Under the pieces are notes generated by a model. That model saw nothing but the letters and a program-made list of their open reading frames with translations. It was not told the origin of the DNA and ran no database searches. A stretch of DNA of 64,000 bases from Streptomyces sp. SirexAA-E (GTDB lineage: Bacteria; Actinomycetota; Actinomycetes; Streptomycetales; Streptomycetaceae). Location: positions 5,208,001-5,272,000 of the forward strand of contig NC_015953.1 in the NCBI RefSeq assembly GCF_000177195.2, in the 5' to 3' direction. The translations under genes were made by a program, and so were the position numbers. Within the stretch, counting starts at the first letter, position 1, and every line of letters starts with the position of its first letter. Below are positions 47,598 through 55,897 of this stretch, in pieces.

Positions 47598-48176
47598 TCA
47601 GGCCGGGGCCGCGCCCTCCCAGGTGTCCGGGGCCCACAGCCCCGAGCGTTTGATCGACGCGGGGCAGTGCAGATAGATCTCGTCTGTCTCCACGACGAGC
47701 GCGAGAGCGGGACGCCGCCCCTTCACCGCCATCGCGTCGAAGAAGGGGGCGTCGGTGAGGATGCGGGCGCGGCCGTTGATCCGCAGGACCGTCATCGCGC
47801 CCGGTATGAGGTACAGCAGCCCCACGTGCGGGTTGGACAGGATGTTGTGGAAGCTGTCGCCCCGCCGGTTGCCCGGCAGGTCCGGCAGTGCCAGGGTGCG
47901 GGAGTCGAGGACCCGGGTGAAGCCCGGTTCCCCGCCGCGCGGCGAGGTGTCGCAGTTGCCGTCGGCGTCCGAGGTGGCCACGGCGCAGAACGGAGCGCGG
48001 GCCAGCAGGTCGATGTCGGCCTCCGTGAGCTCGGCATGGACCTTGTCGATGACCAGGGGCCACGGGTCACCCAGGATCTCACGCAGTTCGTCGGCCGACT
48101 GCAGGGGCACGGCTCCGGCCAACGGGTCCCCGGCGGGGGTGGAGGCGGAGGCGGCCGCGGGCGCGGCGTTCGACAA
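47598..48176 (-). CDS. PPOX-type FMN flavoprotein (MSMEG_1061-like), 192 aa
   Basis: Pyridoxamine-5'-phosphate-oxidase-fold protein that should bind FMN. Motifs: FCAVATSDADGNCDTSPRGGEPGF, LPDLPGNRRGDSFHNILSNPHVGLLYLIPG and a C-terminal VETDEIYLHCPASIKRSGLW. TTG 48176 is chosen for the CGGAG site seven bases upstream. It is divergent from the siderophore-uptake genes with a DmdR-type box between them, which suggests iron control and possibly a reductive step in iron handling; that role is inferred. Confidence 0.85.
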   Translation of the reverse strand: MSNAAPAAASASTPAGDPLAGAVPLQSADELREILGDPWPLVIDKVHAELTEADIDLLARAPFCAVATSDADGNCDTSPRGGEPGFTRVLDSRTLALPDLPGNRRGDSFHNILSNPHVGLLYLIPGAMTVLRINGRARILTDAPFFDAMAVKGRRPALALVVETDEIYLHCPASIKRSGLWAPDTWEGAAPA

Positions 48177-48225
48177 GAGTTTCTCCGTACCTTGTGGGGG
48201 GCTCGGCGGCGGAGCACCGGCCTGG

Positions 48226-48245
48226 CGCTGTTAGGCTCACCTTAC
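48226..48245. promoter_or_regulatory. DmdR/IdeR-type iron box in the divergent region
   Basis: TTAGGCTCACCTTA (48231-48244) fits the right two thirds of the actinobacterial iron box TTAGGTTAGGCTNACCTAA; the left third is degenerate. It lies between the PPOX gene and the first permease gene. Confidence 0.7.
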
Positions 48246-48372
48246 TTATGCTCCCGTATGCTCCCCGTCCCGGGGTGCCGTTCCGGCGGCCGGGGCCCGG
48301 GTGAGCCCGGAGCGACGAACAAGGGTGAGGGACAGTGCGCAACCGTATGCCGTCCGCCGCGGTGACCGGGCC

Positions 48373-49446
48373 GTGAGCGGCCCGGTCCTCCAGGGCGCGA
48401 AGGAACAGCAGGAGGCGGTCCGCACACCGCGGCGACGCCGCACGCACAGCCGCCCCGTCCTCGCCCTGGGACTCCTCCTCGGCCTGGCCGTACTCCTGCT
48501 GACCGTCCTGGCGAGCCTCGCCGTCGGCGCGGGCGACGTCTCCTTCCAGGACGTGCTGCACGGGGTCTTCGACCCGGACCGTTCGGTCAAGGGCCAGCTC
48601 ATCGTCCAGGAGGTGCGCATCCCGCGCACCGTGGCCGGACTGCTGGCCGGTGCCGCGCTCGGCCTGGCGGGCACGGTCATGCAGGGCGTGGCCCGCAACC
48701 CGCTCGCCGACCCGCAGCTCCTCGGCATCAACGCCGGTGCCTCGGTCGCCGTCGTGTGCTCGATCAGCTTCCTCGGCTTCACCGTCGCCACCCAGTACAT
48801 CTGGTTCGGCTTCCTCGGCGCCCTGCTCGCCGCGCTCCTGGTGTACGGCGTCGGCTCGCTCGGCAGGGAAGGGGCTACCCCGGTGAAGCTGGCCCTGGCC
48901 GGGGCCGCGACGAGCGCCGTACTCACCTCGGTGACCAGCGCCGTCCTGCTCCAGGACCGCGAGGGCTACGACCGGTTCCGCTTCTGGCAGCTCGGCGCGC
49001 TGACCGCCCGCGACTCCGAGGTGCTGTGGCAGGTGGCGCCGTTCATCGCCGTCGGCGTGGTGCTCGCACTGGTGCTGGGGCCGCAGCTCAACACCCTGTC
49101 CCTCGGCGACGACCTGGCGCGCGGCCTCGGCCAGCGCGTCGGGATCGCCCGGCTGGTGTCCGCGCTCGTCGTGGTGCTGCTGTGCGGGGCGGCGACGGTG
49201 GTCGCGGGCCCGATCGGCTTCGTCGGCCTCGCCGTCCCGCACGCCGCCCGGCTCCTCACCGGGCCCGACTACCGCTGGGTGCTGCCGTACAGCATGGTGC
49301 TCGCCCCGATCATGCTCCTCGTCGCCGACATCATCGGCCGGGTCATCGCCCCGCCCGGCGAGGTGCAGGTGGGCGTGATCACGGCCGCGATCGGCTGCGT
49401 CCCCTTCATCTGGCTCGTCCGGCGCAGGAAGCAGGTGGAACTTTGA
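48373..49446 (+). CDS. Iron-siderophore ABC permease (FecCD family), 357 aa
   Basis: Multi-span permease for ferric siderophores. Family motifs: VRIPRTVAGLLAGAALGLAGTVMQGVARNPLADPQLLGINAGAS, FVGLAVPHAARLLTGPDYRWVLP and the closing GVITAAIGCVPFIWLVRR. The start is uncertain: GTG 48373 overlaps the stop of a 13-codon frame (48335-48376) that has a good ribosome site, while in-frame GTGs at 48325 and 48301 lack one. First gene of a four-gene uptake operon. Confidence 0.9.
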   Translation: MSGPVLQGAKEQQEAVRTPRRRRTHSRPVLALGLLLGLAVLLLTVLASLAVGAGDVSFQDVLHGVFDPDRSVKGQLIVQEVRIPRTVAGLLAGAALGLAGTVMQGVARNPLADPQLLGINAGASVAVVCSISFLGFTVATQYIWFGFLGALLAALLVYGVGSLGREGATPVKLALAGAATSAVLTSVTSAVLLQDREGYDRFRFWQLGALTARDSEVLWQVAPFIAVGVVLALVLGPQLNTLSLGDDLARGLGQRVGIARLVSALVVVLLCGAATVVAGPIGFVGLAVPHAARLLTGPDYRWVLPYSMVLAPIMLLVADIIGRVIAPPGEVQVGVITAAIGCVPFIWLVRRRKQVEL

Positions 49447-50516
49447 CCGGGACACGACTCGAGGACGCGGCCGACGCCCGCCTCGCCGACGCGGTCCGCA
49501 CCGTCTCCGCGGTGCGCGGCCGGGGGCTGAGGCGCTCCGTGCTCGTGGGAGCCGCCCTGGTGGTGTGCGTGGTGGCGGTCTTCGCCCTCTCGCTCTGCGT
49601 CGGCGACATGGTGATGCCGCTGGGCAAGGTCGTCGACACCCTCCTGGGAGGCGGCGACGGCGGCTCGCAGTTCGTCGTCCTGGAACTCCGGCTGCCCCGT
49701 GCCCTGCTCGCCATCCTCGTCGGCATCGGCTTCGGGCTCTCCGGAGCCGTCTTCCAGTCGCTGCTGCGCAACCCGCTGGCAGCCCCCGACATCATCGGCA
49801 TCAGCGCCGGGGCGAGCGCGGTGGCCGTCACCGCCGCCCTGCTCTTCCAGGTCAGCGGCCTCGCCCTGTCCGCCAGCGCCCTGATCGGCTCGCTGGCCTC
49901 CGGCGCCGCCATCTACCTGCTCGCCTGGCGCCAAGGCATCGCCGGCCAGCGCCTCGTCCTGATCGGCATCGGCGTCGGTACCGGTCTGACCAGCGTCGTC
50001 TGGTACGTCATGGCCCGCTCGGACACCACGGACGCGCAGGAGGCCTTCCGCTGGCTGACGGGCAGCCTCAACGGCCGCTCCTGGAACCAGCTGTGGCCCC
50101 TGCTGATCGCCCTCGCCGTCCTCCTGCCCGCCACCGCCCTCGCCGCCCGCACACTGGGCCCCCTCCAGCTCGGCGACGACACGGCGGCCGGGCTCGGCGC
50201 CCGCGTCGAACCCGGGCGGCTGGCGCTCCTGGGCTGCGCGGTCGCCCTCGCGGGCGTCGCCACCGCGGCGGCCGGGCCCGTCGGGTTCGTGGCCTTCGTG
50301 TCCGCGCCGATCGCCCGCCGCCTGGTACCGGGCCGGGGCGCTGCCCTGGTGCACTCCGCGCTGACCGGGGCGCTGCTCGTCCTGGTCGCCGACTTCGCCG
50401 CCCAGCACCTGCTGCCCTCGGTCCAGCTTCCGGTGGGCGTGGTCACCAGCATCATCGGCGCCCCCTACCTGCTGCTCCTCCTGGCCCGCGCCAACCGCGT
50501 GGGCGCCGGAGGCTGA
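49443..50516 (+). CDS. Iron-siderophore ABC permease (FecCD family), 357 aa
   Basis: Second permease of the heterodimer. Motifs: LELRLPRALLAILVGIGFGLSGAVFQSLLRNPLAAPDIIGISAGASAVA, AAGPVGFVAFVSAPIARRLVPGRG and the end GVVTSIIGAPYLLLLL. The TTG start overlaps the stop of the first permease by four bases. It starts with a hydrophilic 30-residue segment before the first span. The ATPase gene begins one base after its stop. Confidence 0.92.
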   Translation: MTGTRLEDAADARLADAVRTVSAVRGRGLRRSVLVGAALVVCVVAVFALSLCVGDMVMPLGKVVDTLLGGGDGGSQFVVLELRLPRALLAILVGIGFGLSGAVFQSLLRNPLAAPDIIGISAGASAVAVTAALLFQVSGLALSASALIGSLASGAAIYLLAWRQGIAGQRLVLIGIGVGTGLTSVVWYVMARSDTTDAQEAFRWLTGSLNGRSWNQLWPLLIALAVLLPATALAARTLGPLQLGDDTAAGLGARVEPGRLALLGCAVALAGVATAAAGPVGFVAFVSAPIARRLVPGRGAALVHSALTGALLVLVADFAAQHLLPSVQLPVGVVTSIIGAPYLLLLLARANRVGAGG

Positions 50517-50517
50517 C

Positions 50518-51369
50518 ATGGCGACCCCTGACGACGACAAGGAAAGGCGTGGCCCGGTCGTGGCTGAGCACACCCTCCAAGCCCAAGACGTCCGGCTCGG
50601 CTACGGCGACCGGGAGATCGTCACCGGCCTGGACGTGAGCATCCCGCCCGGACAGGTGACCGTCATCGTGGGCCCCAACGCCTGCGGGAAGTCCACCCTG
50701 CTGCGGGCGATGGCCCGGCTGCTCCCGCCCACCGGGGGCAGCGTGCTGCTGGACGGCCGGAGCATCCAGGAGATGCCGACGAAGGAGGTCGCCGCCGTCC
50801 TCGGCATCCTCCCGCAGAGCCCCTCCGCACCCGAGGGCATCACCGTCTCCGACCTGGTCGGCCGCGGCCGGTACCCGCACCAGGGCTGGTTCCGGCGGTG
50901 GACCGCCGAGGACGACGAGGCGGTCGCGCGGGCACTGCTGTCCACCGACGTCCTCGAACTGGCCGACCGCCCGGTGGACGAGCTGTCGGGCGGCCAGCGC
51001 CAGCGGGTGTGGATCGCCATGGCGCTGTCGCAGCGCACGGACATACTCCTGCTGGACGAGCCGACGACGTTCCTGGACGTCAGCCACCAGCTGGACGTCC
51101 TCGACCTGCTCACCGACCTCAACCGGGAGCGCGGCGTCACCATGGTCGCCGTCCTGCACGACCTGAATCTGGCCTGCCGGTACGCCGACCACATGATCGC
51201 CATGAAGGGCGGCCGGATCGTCGCCGAGGGCCGGCCCCGCGACATCGTGACCGAGGAACTGGTCGGCGAGGTGTTCGGGATGCGGTGCACCGTCCTGGAC
51301 GACCCGGCGTCGGCGACACCGATGGTGGTCCCCCTCGGCCGCCACCACGTCAAGGGCGCGGCCGCCTGA
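50518..51369 (+). CDS. Iron-siderophore ABC ATP-binding protein (FepC type), 283 aa
   Basis: ATPase of the siderophore importer. Walker A GPNACGKST, Q-loop LPQSPSAPEGITVSDLVGRGRYPHQGWF, signature LSGGQRQRVWIAMAL, Walker B ILLLDEPTTFLDVSHQ and His in AVLHDLNLACRYADH. This is typical of the ferric-siderophore subfamily. ATG 50518 is one base after the permease stop, which ends in GGAGG. Confidence 0.93.
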   Translation: MATPDDDKERRGPVVAEHTLQAQDVRLGYGDREIVTGLDVSIPPGQVTVIVGPNACGKSTLLRAMARLLPPTGGSVLLDGRSIQEMPTKEVAAVLGILPQSPSAPEGITVSDLVGRGRYPHQGWFRRWTAEDDEAVARALLSTDVLELADRPVDELSGGQRQRVWIAMALSQRTDILLLDEPTTFLDVSHQLDVLDLLTDLNRERGVTMVAVLHDLNLACRYADHMIAMKGGRIVAEGRPRDIVTEELVGEVFGMRCTVLDDPASATPMVVPLGRHHVKGAAA

Positions 51370-51403
51370 GGCGGGGGAGGGGGCCCCGGCGGCATCGTCC
51401 TCT

Positions 51404-51422
51404 TTAGGTGAGGCTAACCTAA
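51404..51422. promoter_or_regulatory. DmdR/IdeR iron box before the binding-protein gene
   Basis: TTAGGTGAGGCTAACCTAA matches the 19-bp actinobacterial iron box at 18 of 19 positions. It contains a TAACCT -10-like element (51415-51420), so repressor binding would cover the promoter. The lipoprotein gene therefore has its own iron-controlled promoter. Confidence 0.9.
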
Positions 51423-51427
51423 TGGGT

Positions 51428-52465
51428 ATGAACGATTCCGTCTCCCGCACCCCCCGCGCCCGGCGCCCCCGCCGCACCCCCGTACTCATGGCGGGTGCCG
51501 TCGCGGCCCTGCTCGTGGGACTGTCCGCGTGCGGCTCCTCGGACGACTCCGACAGCTCCGCGTCCGCCTCCTCCTCGGGCGGCGCCGCCGACGGCGCCTT
51601 CCCCGCGAAGGTCGCGACGAAGTTCGGCGAGGTCACCGTCGACAAGGCCCCCAAGCGCATCGTCGCGCTCGGCTGGGGCGACGCGGAGACGGTCCTCGCG
51701 CTCGGCGGACAGCCGGTCGGCGCGAGCGACTGGCTGGCGTTCGGCGGCGAGGGCGTCGGCCCCTGGGCCAAGGGCAAGTACGACAAGACCCCGCAGATCA
51801 TCGGCACGATGGAGCCCGAGTACGAGAAGATCGCGGCCCTCCAGCCGGACCTGATCCTCGACACCAAGTCCAGCGGCGACAAGACGCGGTACGACACCCT
51901 GAGCAAGATCGCCCCGACCGTGGGCGTGCCCAAGGGCGGCGACCAGTACATGATCTCCTGGGAGAAGCAGACCGAGATGATCTCGGCCGCCCTGGGCGTC
52001 AAGGACAAGGGCGACAAGCTGATCGCGGACACCGAGGCGAAGTTCGAGGCCGCCGCGAAGGCGCACCCCGAGTTCAAGGGCAGCACGATCGCGCTGGGCT
52101 CGCGCACCTCCGAGGGCTACGGCGCCTACGTCTCCGGCACCGGGCGCATGGACTTCGTCGAGCGTCTCGGCTTCAAGAACAGCCCGGCCATCCAGGCCAA
52201 GGCCGGCAAGGGCTTCTCCGTCTCCATATCCAAGGAGAACCTGGACCTCCTCGACGCCGACCTGACGGTGATGTCGCCCATCGGCATCCCGGCCACCGAC
52301 ATCAGCAACGACCCGCTGTACAAGGCGGTCCCGTCCGTGAAGGCCGGCCACTCCCTCGTCTTCGACGACGAGGGCCTCAGCCAGGCGTTCGCCACCGACT
52401 CGGTGCTGTCGACGGTGTACGCGCTGGACAAGGTGGTCCCGCTCTTCGCGGAGAAGATGAAGTAG
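51428..52465 (+). CDS. Iron-siderophore binding lipoprotein, 345 aa
   Basis: Extracellular binding protein (FepB/FhuD type). Twin basic stretch, hydrophobic segment and lipobox LSAC show lipid anchoring, followed by a Ser-rich linker. The periplasmic-binding fold is seen in KRIVALGWGDAETVLALGGQPVGAS, ALQPDLILDTKSSGD and LDLLDADLTVMSP. There is no ribosome site. Because a -10-like TAACCT ends eight bases upstream, ATG 51428 is probably a leaderless start; ATG 51422 is the alternative and lies in the iron box. Terminated by a 13-bp stem. Confidence 0.92.
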   Translation: MNDSVSRTPRARRPRRTPVLMAGAVAALLVGLSACGSSDDSDSSASASSSGGAADGAFPAKVATKFGEVTVDKAPKRIVALGWGDAETVLALGGQPVGASDWLAFGGEGVGPWAKGKYDKTPQIIGTMEPEYEKIAALQPDLILDTKSSGDKTRYDTLSKIAPTVGVPKGGDQYMISWEKQTEMISAALGVKDKGDKLIADTEAKFEAAAKAHPEFKGSTIALGSRTSEGYGAYVSGTGRMDFVERLGFKNSPAIQAKAGKGFSVSISKENLDLLDADLTVMSPIGIPATDISNDPLYKAVPSVKAGHSLVFDDEGLSQAFATDSVLSTVYALDKVVPLFAEKMK

Positions 52466-52484
52466 GCACACCGGACACCGGTCG

Positions 52485-52515
52485 AGAAGGGCGGCACGTA
52501 CAGTGCCGCCCTTCT
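52485..52515 (+). terminator. Terminator of the siderophore uptake operon
   Basis: AGAAGGGCGGCAC (52485-52497) pairs perfectly with GTGCCGCCCTTCT (52503-52515), five-base loop, 20 bases after the stop. It directly abuts the TetR palindrome. Confidence 0.85.
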
Positions 52516-52516
52516 T

Positions 52517-52558
52517 CGTACCCATGCTGTACCTACTAGTATGTACAGCATGGGTACG
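52517..52558. promoter_or_regulatory. 42-bp near-perfect palindrome at the TetR start
   Basis: CGTACCCATGCTGTAC and its exact complement (52517-52532 and 52543-52558) flank a centre containing TACTAGTA; only one symmetric pair in 42 bp is mismatched. It contains a TAGTAT -10 element (52537-52542) and the start codon of the TetR gene. It is very probably the autoregulatory operator. Confidence 0.85.
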
Positions 52559-53125
52559 AGCACTGCGGAACGCCTCATCGAAAGCACCCGGGAGCTGCTG
52601 TGGGAGCGCGGTTACGCCGCCACCAGCCCCAAGGCCATCCAGCAGCGGGCCGGAGCCGGCCAGGGCAGCATGTACCACCACTTCGCGGGCAAGCCCGATC
52701 TCGCGCTGGCCGCGATCACCCGGACCGCCGAGGAGATGCGCGCCAAGGCCGAGGCGCAGTTCTCCACCCCCGGCACCGCCGTCGAACGGATCACCGCCTA
52801 CCTGCTCCGTGAGCGGGAGGTCCTCAAGGGCTGCCCGATCGGCGGCCTCACCCAGGACCCCGACCTGATGGCCGACCCGGTCCTGCGGGCCCCCGTCGAG
52901 GAGACCCTCGCCTGGCTGCGCGGACGCCTCGCCGAGGTCGTCGCCGAGGGGTGCCGGGACGGCGGACTGGACGCCGCACTCGACCCGCAGACCACCGCCG
53001 CGACCATCGTCGCGGTCCTCCAGGGCGGCTACGTCCTGGCCCGCGCCGCCGACTCCGTCGACCCGTTCGACCAGGCGGTCGCCGGGGCGCTGGGGCTGCT
53101 GGCCGGACGCACCACGTCGGCCTGA
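52550..53125 (+). CDS. TetR-family regulator, 191 aa
   Basis: N-terminal helix-turn-helix (RELLWERGYAATSPKAIQQRAGAGQGSMYHHFAGKPDLA) and a C-terminal domain with KGCPIGGLTQDPDL, as in TetR proteins of the YxaF/LmrA group. ATG 52550 (MGTSTAERL) lies about eight bases after the -10 element, so a leaderless start is likely; ATG 52541 is also in frame, inside the palindrome. It probably controls itself and the DUF4865 gene 33 bases downstream. Confidence 0.9.
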   Translation: MGTSTAERLIESTRELLWERGYAATSPKAIQQRAGAGQGSMYHHFAGKPDLALAAITRTAEEMRAKAEAQFSTPGTAVERITAYLLREREVLKGCPIGGLTQDPDLMADPVLRAPVEETLAWLRGRLAEVVAEGCRDGGLDAALDPQTTAATIVAVLQGGYVLARAADSVDPFDQAVAGALGLLAGRTTSA

Positions 53126-53158
53126 CCCCTGACCCGACCGAGAGAGGCAGCACCGTCC

Positions 53159-53773
53159 ATGTATGCCAAGCAGTACGAGATCACCCTGCCCGCCGATTAC
53201 GACATGGGGATCATCCGCGAGCGGGTGGCCGTCGGCGGCCACCTCCTCGACGACCGCCCCGGACTGGGACTGAAGGCCTATGTCATCCGCGAGCGTGGCG
53301 TCGACGGCTCGCCGGTCAACCAGTACGCGCCCTTCTACCTGTGGAACGACACCGGCGCGATGGCCCACTTCCTCGTCGGCGGCGGCGGATTCCAGAACAT
53401 CGTCCGTGACTTCGGCCGCCCCGCCGTCCACCACTGGACCGGCGTCGCCTGCCACACCGGCCCCGCCCGCACGGCGACCCCCCGGGCCGCCTCGCGCCGC
53501 CTCACCCCGGTCCCGGCCGGCTCCGACCCGGACGGCACCGGGCTCGGCCTGGCCGCGCTGATCGAGCACGAGACCGCGGAACTCCGGGGGGTCGCCCGCC
53601 GTGAGGACGTACACACCGCCGCTCTCGCCTTCGACCCGCAGTCCTGGCACCTGATGCGGTTCGTCCTGTGGGAGGACGCCGTGGCCCCGGACGAGGCGGC
53701 CACCGAACGCTACGAGGTCCTGCACCTGTCGGCCCCCGGCGTGGCCCGCCTTCCTGAGGGGCGGATCTGGTAA
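53159..53773 (+). CDS. DUF4865-family protein, 204 aa
   Basis: Cytoplasmic protein of the DUF4865 family (MYAKQYEITLPADYDMGIIR, LGLKAYVIRERGV, QYAPFYLWNDTGAMAHFLVGGGGFQNIVRDFGRP). Function unknown; the pairing with a TetR gene of this type is common in Streptomyces. ATG 53159 has GAGAGAGG upstream. Its induction would depend on the TetR operator. An enzymatic or ligand-binding role is possible, but no catalytic motif is visible. Confidence 0.88.
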   Translation: MYAKQYEITLPADYDMGIIRERVAVGGHLLDDRPGLGLKAYVIRERGVDGSPVNQYAPFYLWNDTGAMAHFLVGGGGFQNIVRDFGRPAVHHWTGVACHTGPARTATPRAASRRLTPVPAGSDPDGTGLGLAALIEHETAELRGVARREDVHTAALAFDPQSWHLMRFVLWEDAVAPDEAATERYEVLHLSAPGVARLPEGRIW

Positions 53774-53851
53774 CGCCGACAGGGGCTTCGGCTGCCGCTC
53801 CGGGCCCTATGGCCGTCGGTGGGCGGCCCGACGGCGGCCACCGGACTCGGG

Positions 53852-54256
53852 TCACGCTTCGTCGCGATGGGTGAGGTGGCCGTCGGTGAGCCGCCAGTAG
53901 TGCCGGTGAGGGGTCAGTTGCCAGGTGTCGTCGGCGGCGATCCCCTGCGCGATCCACGCGTGGAGTTGCGGGAGGGCGTGCGCTCGCAGGACGGCGCGGG
54001 TGGCGGCACGGTCGGCGGCATCGACCGGGTGGACGTCGACCCGGAAGCCGACCGCGTCCGGATGGACGCCGTGGCCGTAGTTGTGCGGGTCCGGAGCGAC
54101 CCATGCCGCCCCGAGGACGATGGTCCCGCTGTCATGCCCGGTGAGGAACTGCAGGTCCGTGACATGCGACATGAACGAGCCGAGACACTCGTTGACGTCG
54201 GTGGCGGTCAGGGGCCAGGCGCGGTGCCGGGGCAGCCGTCGATTGCGTGCGGACAT
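53852..54256 (-). CDS. Hypothetical protein, 134 aa
   Basis: Not recognised. A soluble protein with many His and Trp residues (GHDSGTIVLGAAWVAPDPHNYGHGVHPDAVGFRVDVHPVD, ending in WQLTPHRHYWRLTDGHLTHRDEA). No signal peptide or membrane span. ATG 54256 is the first start; the ribosome site is weak. The His-rich ends could bind metal, but this is only composition. It lies next to a degraded region, so it may belong to an accessory segment. Confidence 0.6.
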   Translation of the reverse strand: MSARNRRLPRHRAWPLTATDVNECLGSFMSHVTDLQFLTGHDSGTIVLGAAWVAPDPHNYGHGVHPDAVGFRVDVHPVDAADRAATRAVLRAHALPQLHAWIAQGIAADDTWQLTPHRHYWRLTDGHLTHRDEA

Positions 54257-54317
54257 GGCAAGCAGAATGACAGAAGGTCACGTGGGACCGGCAGGGCGAG
54301 GGCGCCCGTGGGCGGCA

Positions 54318-54499
54318 GCCGGCTGGCGGGCGCATGCTCTCCTCCGGGGAAAGCGCCTGCGAACGAAGCATCCCGTATTCCTGTTGCGGCACGCTGACCT
54401 CGTCCAGGTCATCGATCAGAAAGCTGACGCGCTGCCCTTCCACGTAGGCCAGTTGATCGTGGTCGGGTGTCTCCAGCAGAACCATCGGGCCGTCGACTG
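54318..54499 (-). pseudogene. Remnant of a DUF5753 (XRE-type) regulator, C-terminal part
   Basis: The minus strand reads MVLLETPDHDQLAYVEGQRV followed by DLDEVSVPQQEYGMLRSQALSPEESM, which is the C-terminal end of DUF5753-domain regulators (Scr1-type antitoxin-like). The helix-turn-helix and most of the sensor domain are missing, because the 5' side stops at about 54490. Beyond residue 55 the frame runs into unrelated sequence. It is a truncated, non-functional copy. Confidence 0.7.
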
Positions 54500-54826
54500 C
54501 CCGTCGACGACGTACTGCTCTGCGTGACCGAACTCGCCACCAACGCGCTGGTGCACGGCGTGCCGCCCGGCCGGGGCTTCAAGGTCGGGATCACCTGGGG
54601 GGAGGGCCTGCGCATCGAGGTCCACGACAGCGGAGGCGGCCGGGTCCGCCCGGCCGCGGACCTCTTCCCCGACGCGGAGGGCGGGCGCGGACTCGTGCTG
54701 GTCGGGGCACTCGCCGACGCGTGGGGCGTGGGGGAGCGGGACCCCGGGAAGATCGTGTGGTGCGAGTTTGCCGCTTCGGCAAGCAAGTTTGTCGAATCGG
54801 GGTCGCGGGCGCACTCTCTGCCGTAG
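54494..54826 (+). pseudogene. 5'-truncated HATPase (anti-sigma-type) gene
   Basis: RLPVDDVLLCVTELATNALVHG carries the N box of the RsbW-like kinase fold, and EVHDSGGGRVRPA the G1 box, ending in GRGLVLVGALADAWGVGERDPGK and VWCEF as in Streptomyces ATP-binding proteins. The first 40-50 residues of the family are absent, and the frame opens in DUF5753 remnant sequence. A GTG at 54467 could in principle start a 119-aa product. The 5' ends of this gene and the divergent DUF5753 gene are missing at the same point. Confidence 0.65.
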
Positions 54827-54841
54827 ACGGAGGTGTTTCGC

Positions 54842-55897
54842 ATGAGCGATTCGATCGACAGAGATCAGCGGTACGACGTGGTGGTCATCGGTGGCGGGGC
54901 GGCCGGGCTGAGCGGGGCGCTCGCGCTGTCCCGGGCCCGGCGTTCGGTGCTCGTGATCGACGCGGGCAGCCCGCGCAACGCGCCCGCGTCCCACGCGCAC
55001 AACTACCTGGGCCGTGAGGGTGTTCCGCCCCTGGAACTGCTGGCCACCGGCCGCGCGGAGGCGGCCGATTACGGTGCCGAGATCGTCGAGGGCGAGGCCG
55101 TGGCGGCCCGGAGGCTGCCGGGCGGCGGGTTCCGGGTCGTACAGCAGGACGGGACCGCCGTCGAGGCGCGTCGGCTGCTGGTCACCACGGGACTCGTGGA
55201 CGAGCTGCCGCCGGTACCCGGCGTGGCCGAGCGCTGGGGCCGCGACGTGCTGCACTGCCCCTACTGCCACGGCTGGGAGGTCAGGGCCCGGCCCGTCGGC
55301 ATCCTGGCGGCCGGCCCGATGGCCGTGCACCAGGCGCTGCTGTGGCGGCAGTGGACCGACGACGTGGTGCTGTTCCGGCACACCGCGGTGGACTTCGGTG
55401 ACGAGGAGTACGAGCAGCTCGCCGCCCGGGGCATCGCCGTGGCGGACGGCGAGGTGGTCGCGCTGGAGGTGACGGACGACCGGATCACCGGGGTCCGGCT
55501 GGCCTCGGGCGCCGTCATCCCGCGCGAGGCGGTCGTGGTCCAGCCCCGCTTCACCGCGCGGTCCGGGGTCCTGGAGACCCTCGGGCTCGCCCCGACCGCC
55601 ATGGAGGTGGCCGGGCACGTGATCGGTTCGCACGTCGCCGCCGATCCCGCAGGGGCCACCGAGATCCCCGGGGTATGGGTGGCGGGCAACGTCGCCAACC
55701 CCATGGAACAGGTCATCGGCTCGGCGGCCGCAGGACTGAAGGCGGCCTCGATGATCAACATGGACCTCGTGACCGAGGACACCCGGCGCGCGGTCGAGGC
55801 CCGCCGCGGCCCCCTGCCCTTCTCGGCCGAGGCCGAGCGCCAGGTCGCCGAGCGCGTGCTCGGCGACAGCCGTCACGGACTTACGGAGACACGATGA
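54842..55897 (+). CDS. Thioredoxin-reductase-like FAD oxidoreductase, 351 aa
   Basis: Two-dinucleotide-binding flavoprotein. The FAD motif VVVIGGGAAGLSGALALSRARRSVLVIDAG is at the N-terminus, a CxxC redox pair lies in HCPYCHGWEV, and the C-terminal FAD loop is PGVWVAGNVANPMEQVIGSAAAGL. The NAD(P) motif is degenerate (GILAAGPMAVHQAL). ATG 54842 has GGAGG upstream. The stop overlaps the methyltransferase start by four bases. In some actinobacteria the two are a single fused protein. Confidence 0.9.
   Translation: MSDSIDRDQRYDVVVIGGGAAGLSGALALSRARRSVLVIDAGSPRNAPASHAHNYLGREGVPPLELLATGRAEAADYGAEIVEGEAVAARRLPGGGFRVVQQDGTAVEARRLLVTTGLVDELPPVPGVAERWGRDVLHCPYCHGWEVRARPVGILAAGPMAVHQALLWRQWTDDVVLFRHTAVDFGDEEYEQLAARGIAVADGEVVALEVTDDRITGVRLASGAVIPREAVVVQPRFTARSGVLETLGLAPTAMEVAGHVIGSHVAADPAGATEIPGVWVAGNVANPMEQVIGSAAAGLKAASMINMDLVTEDTRRAVEARRGPLPFSAEAERQVAERVLGDSRHGLTETR

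Noticed and set aside
55894..55897. Frameshift splitting a single oxidoreductase-methyltransferase gene
   Set aside because: Both proteins are complete at the junction and the ATGA overlap is a normal translational-coupling arrangement.
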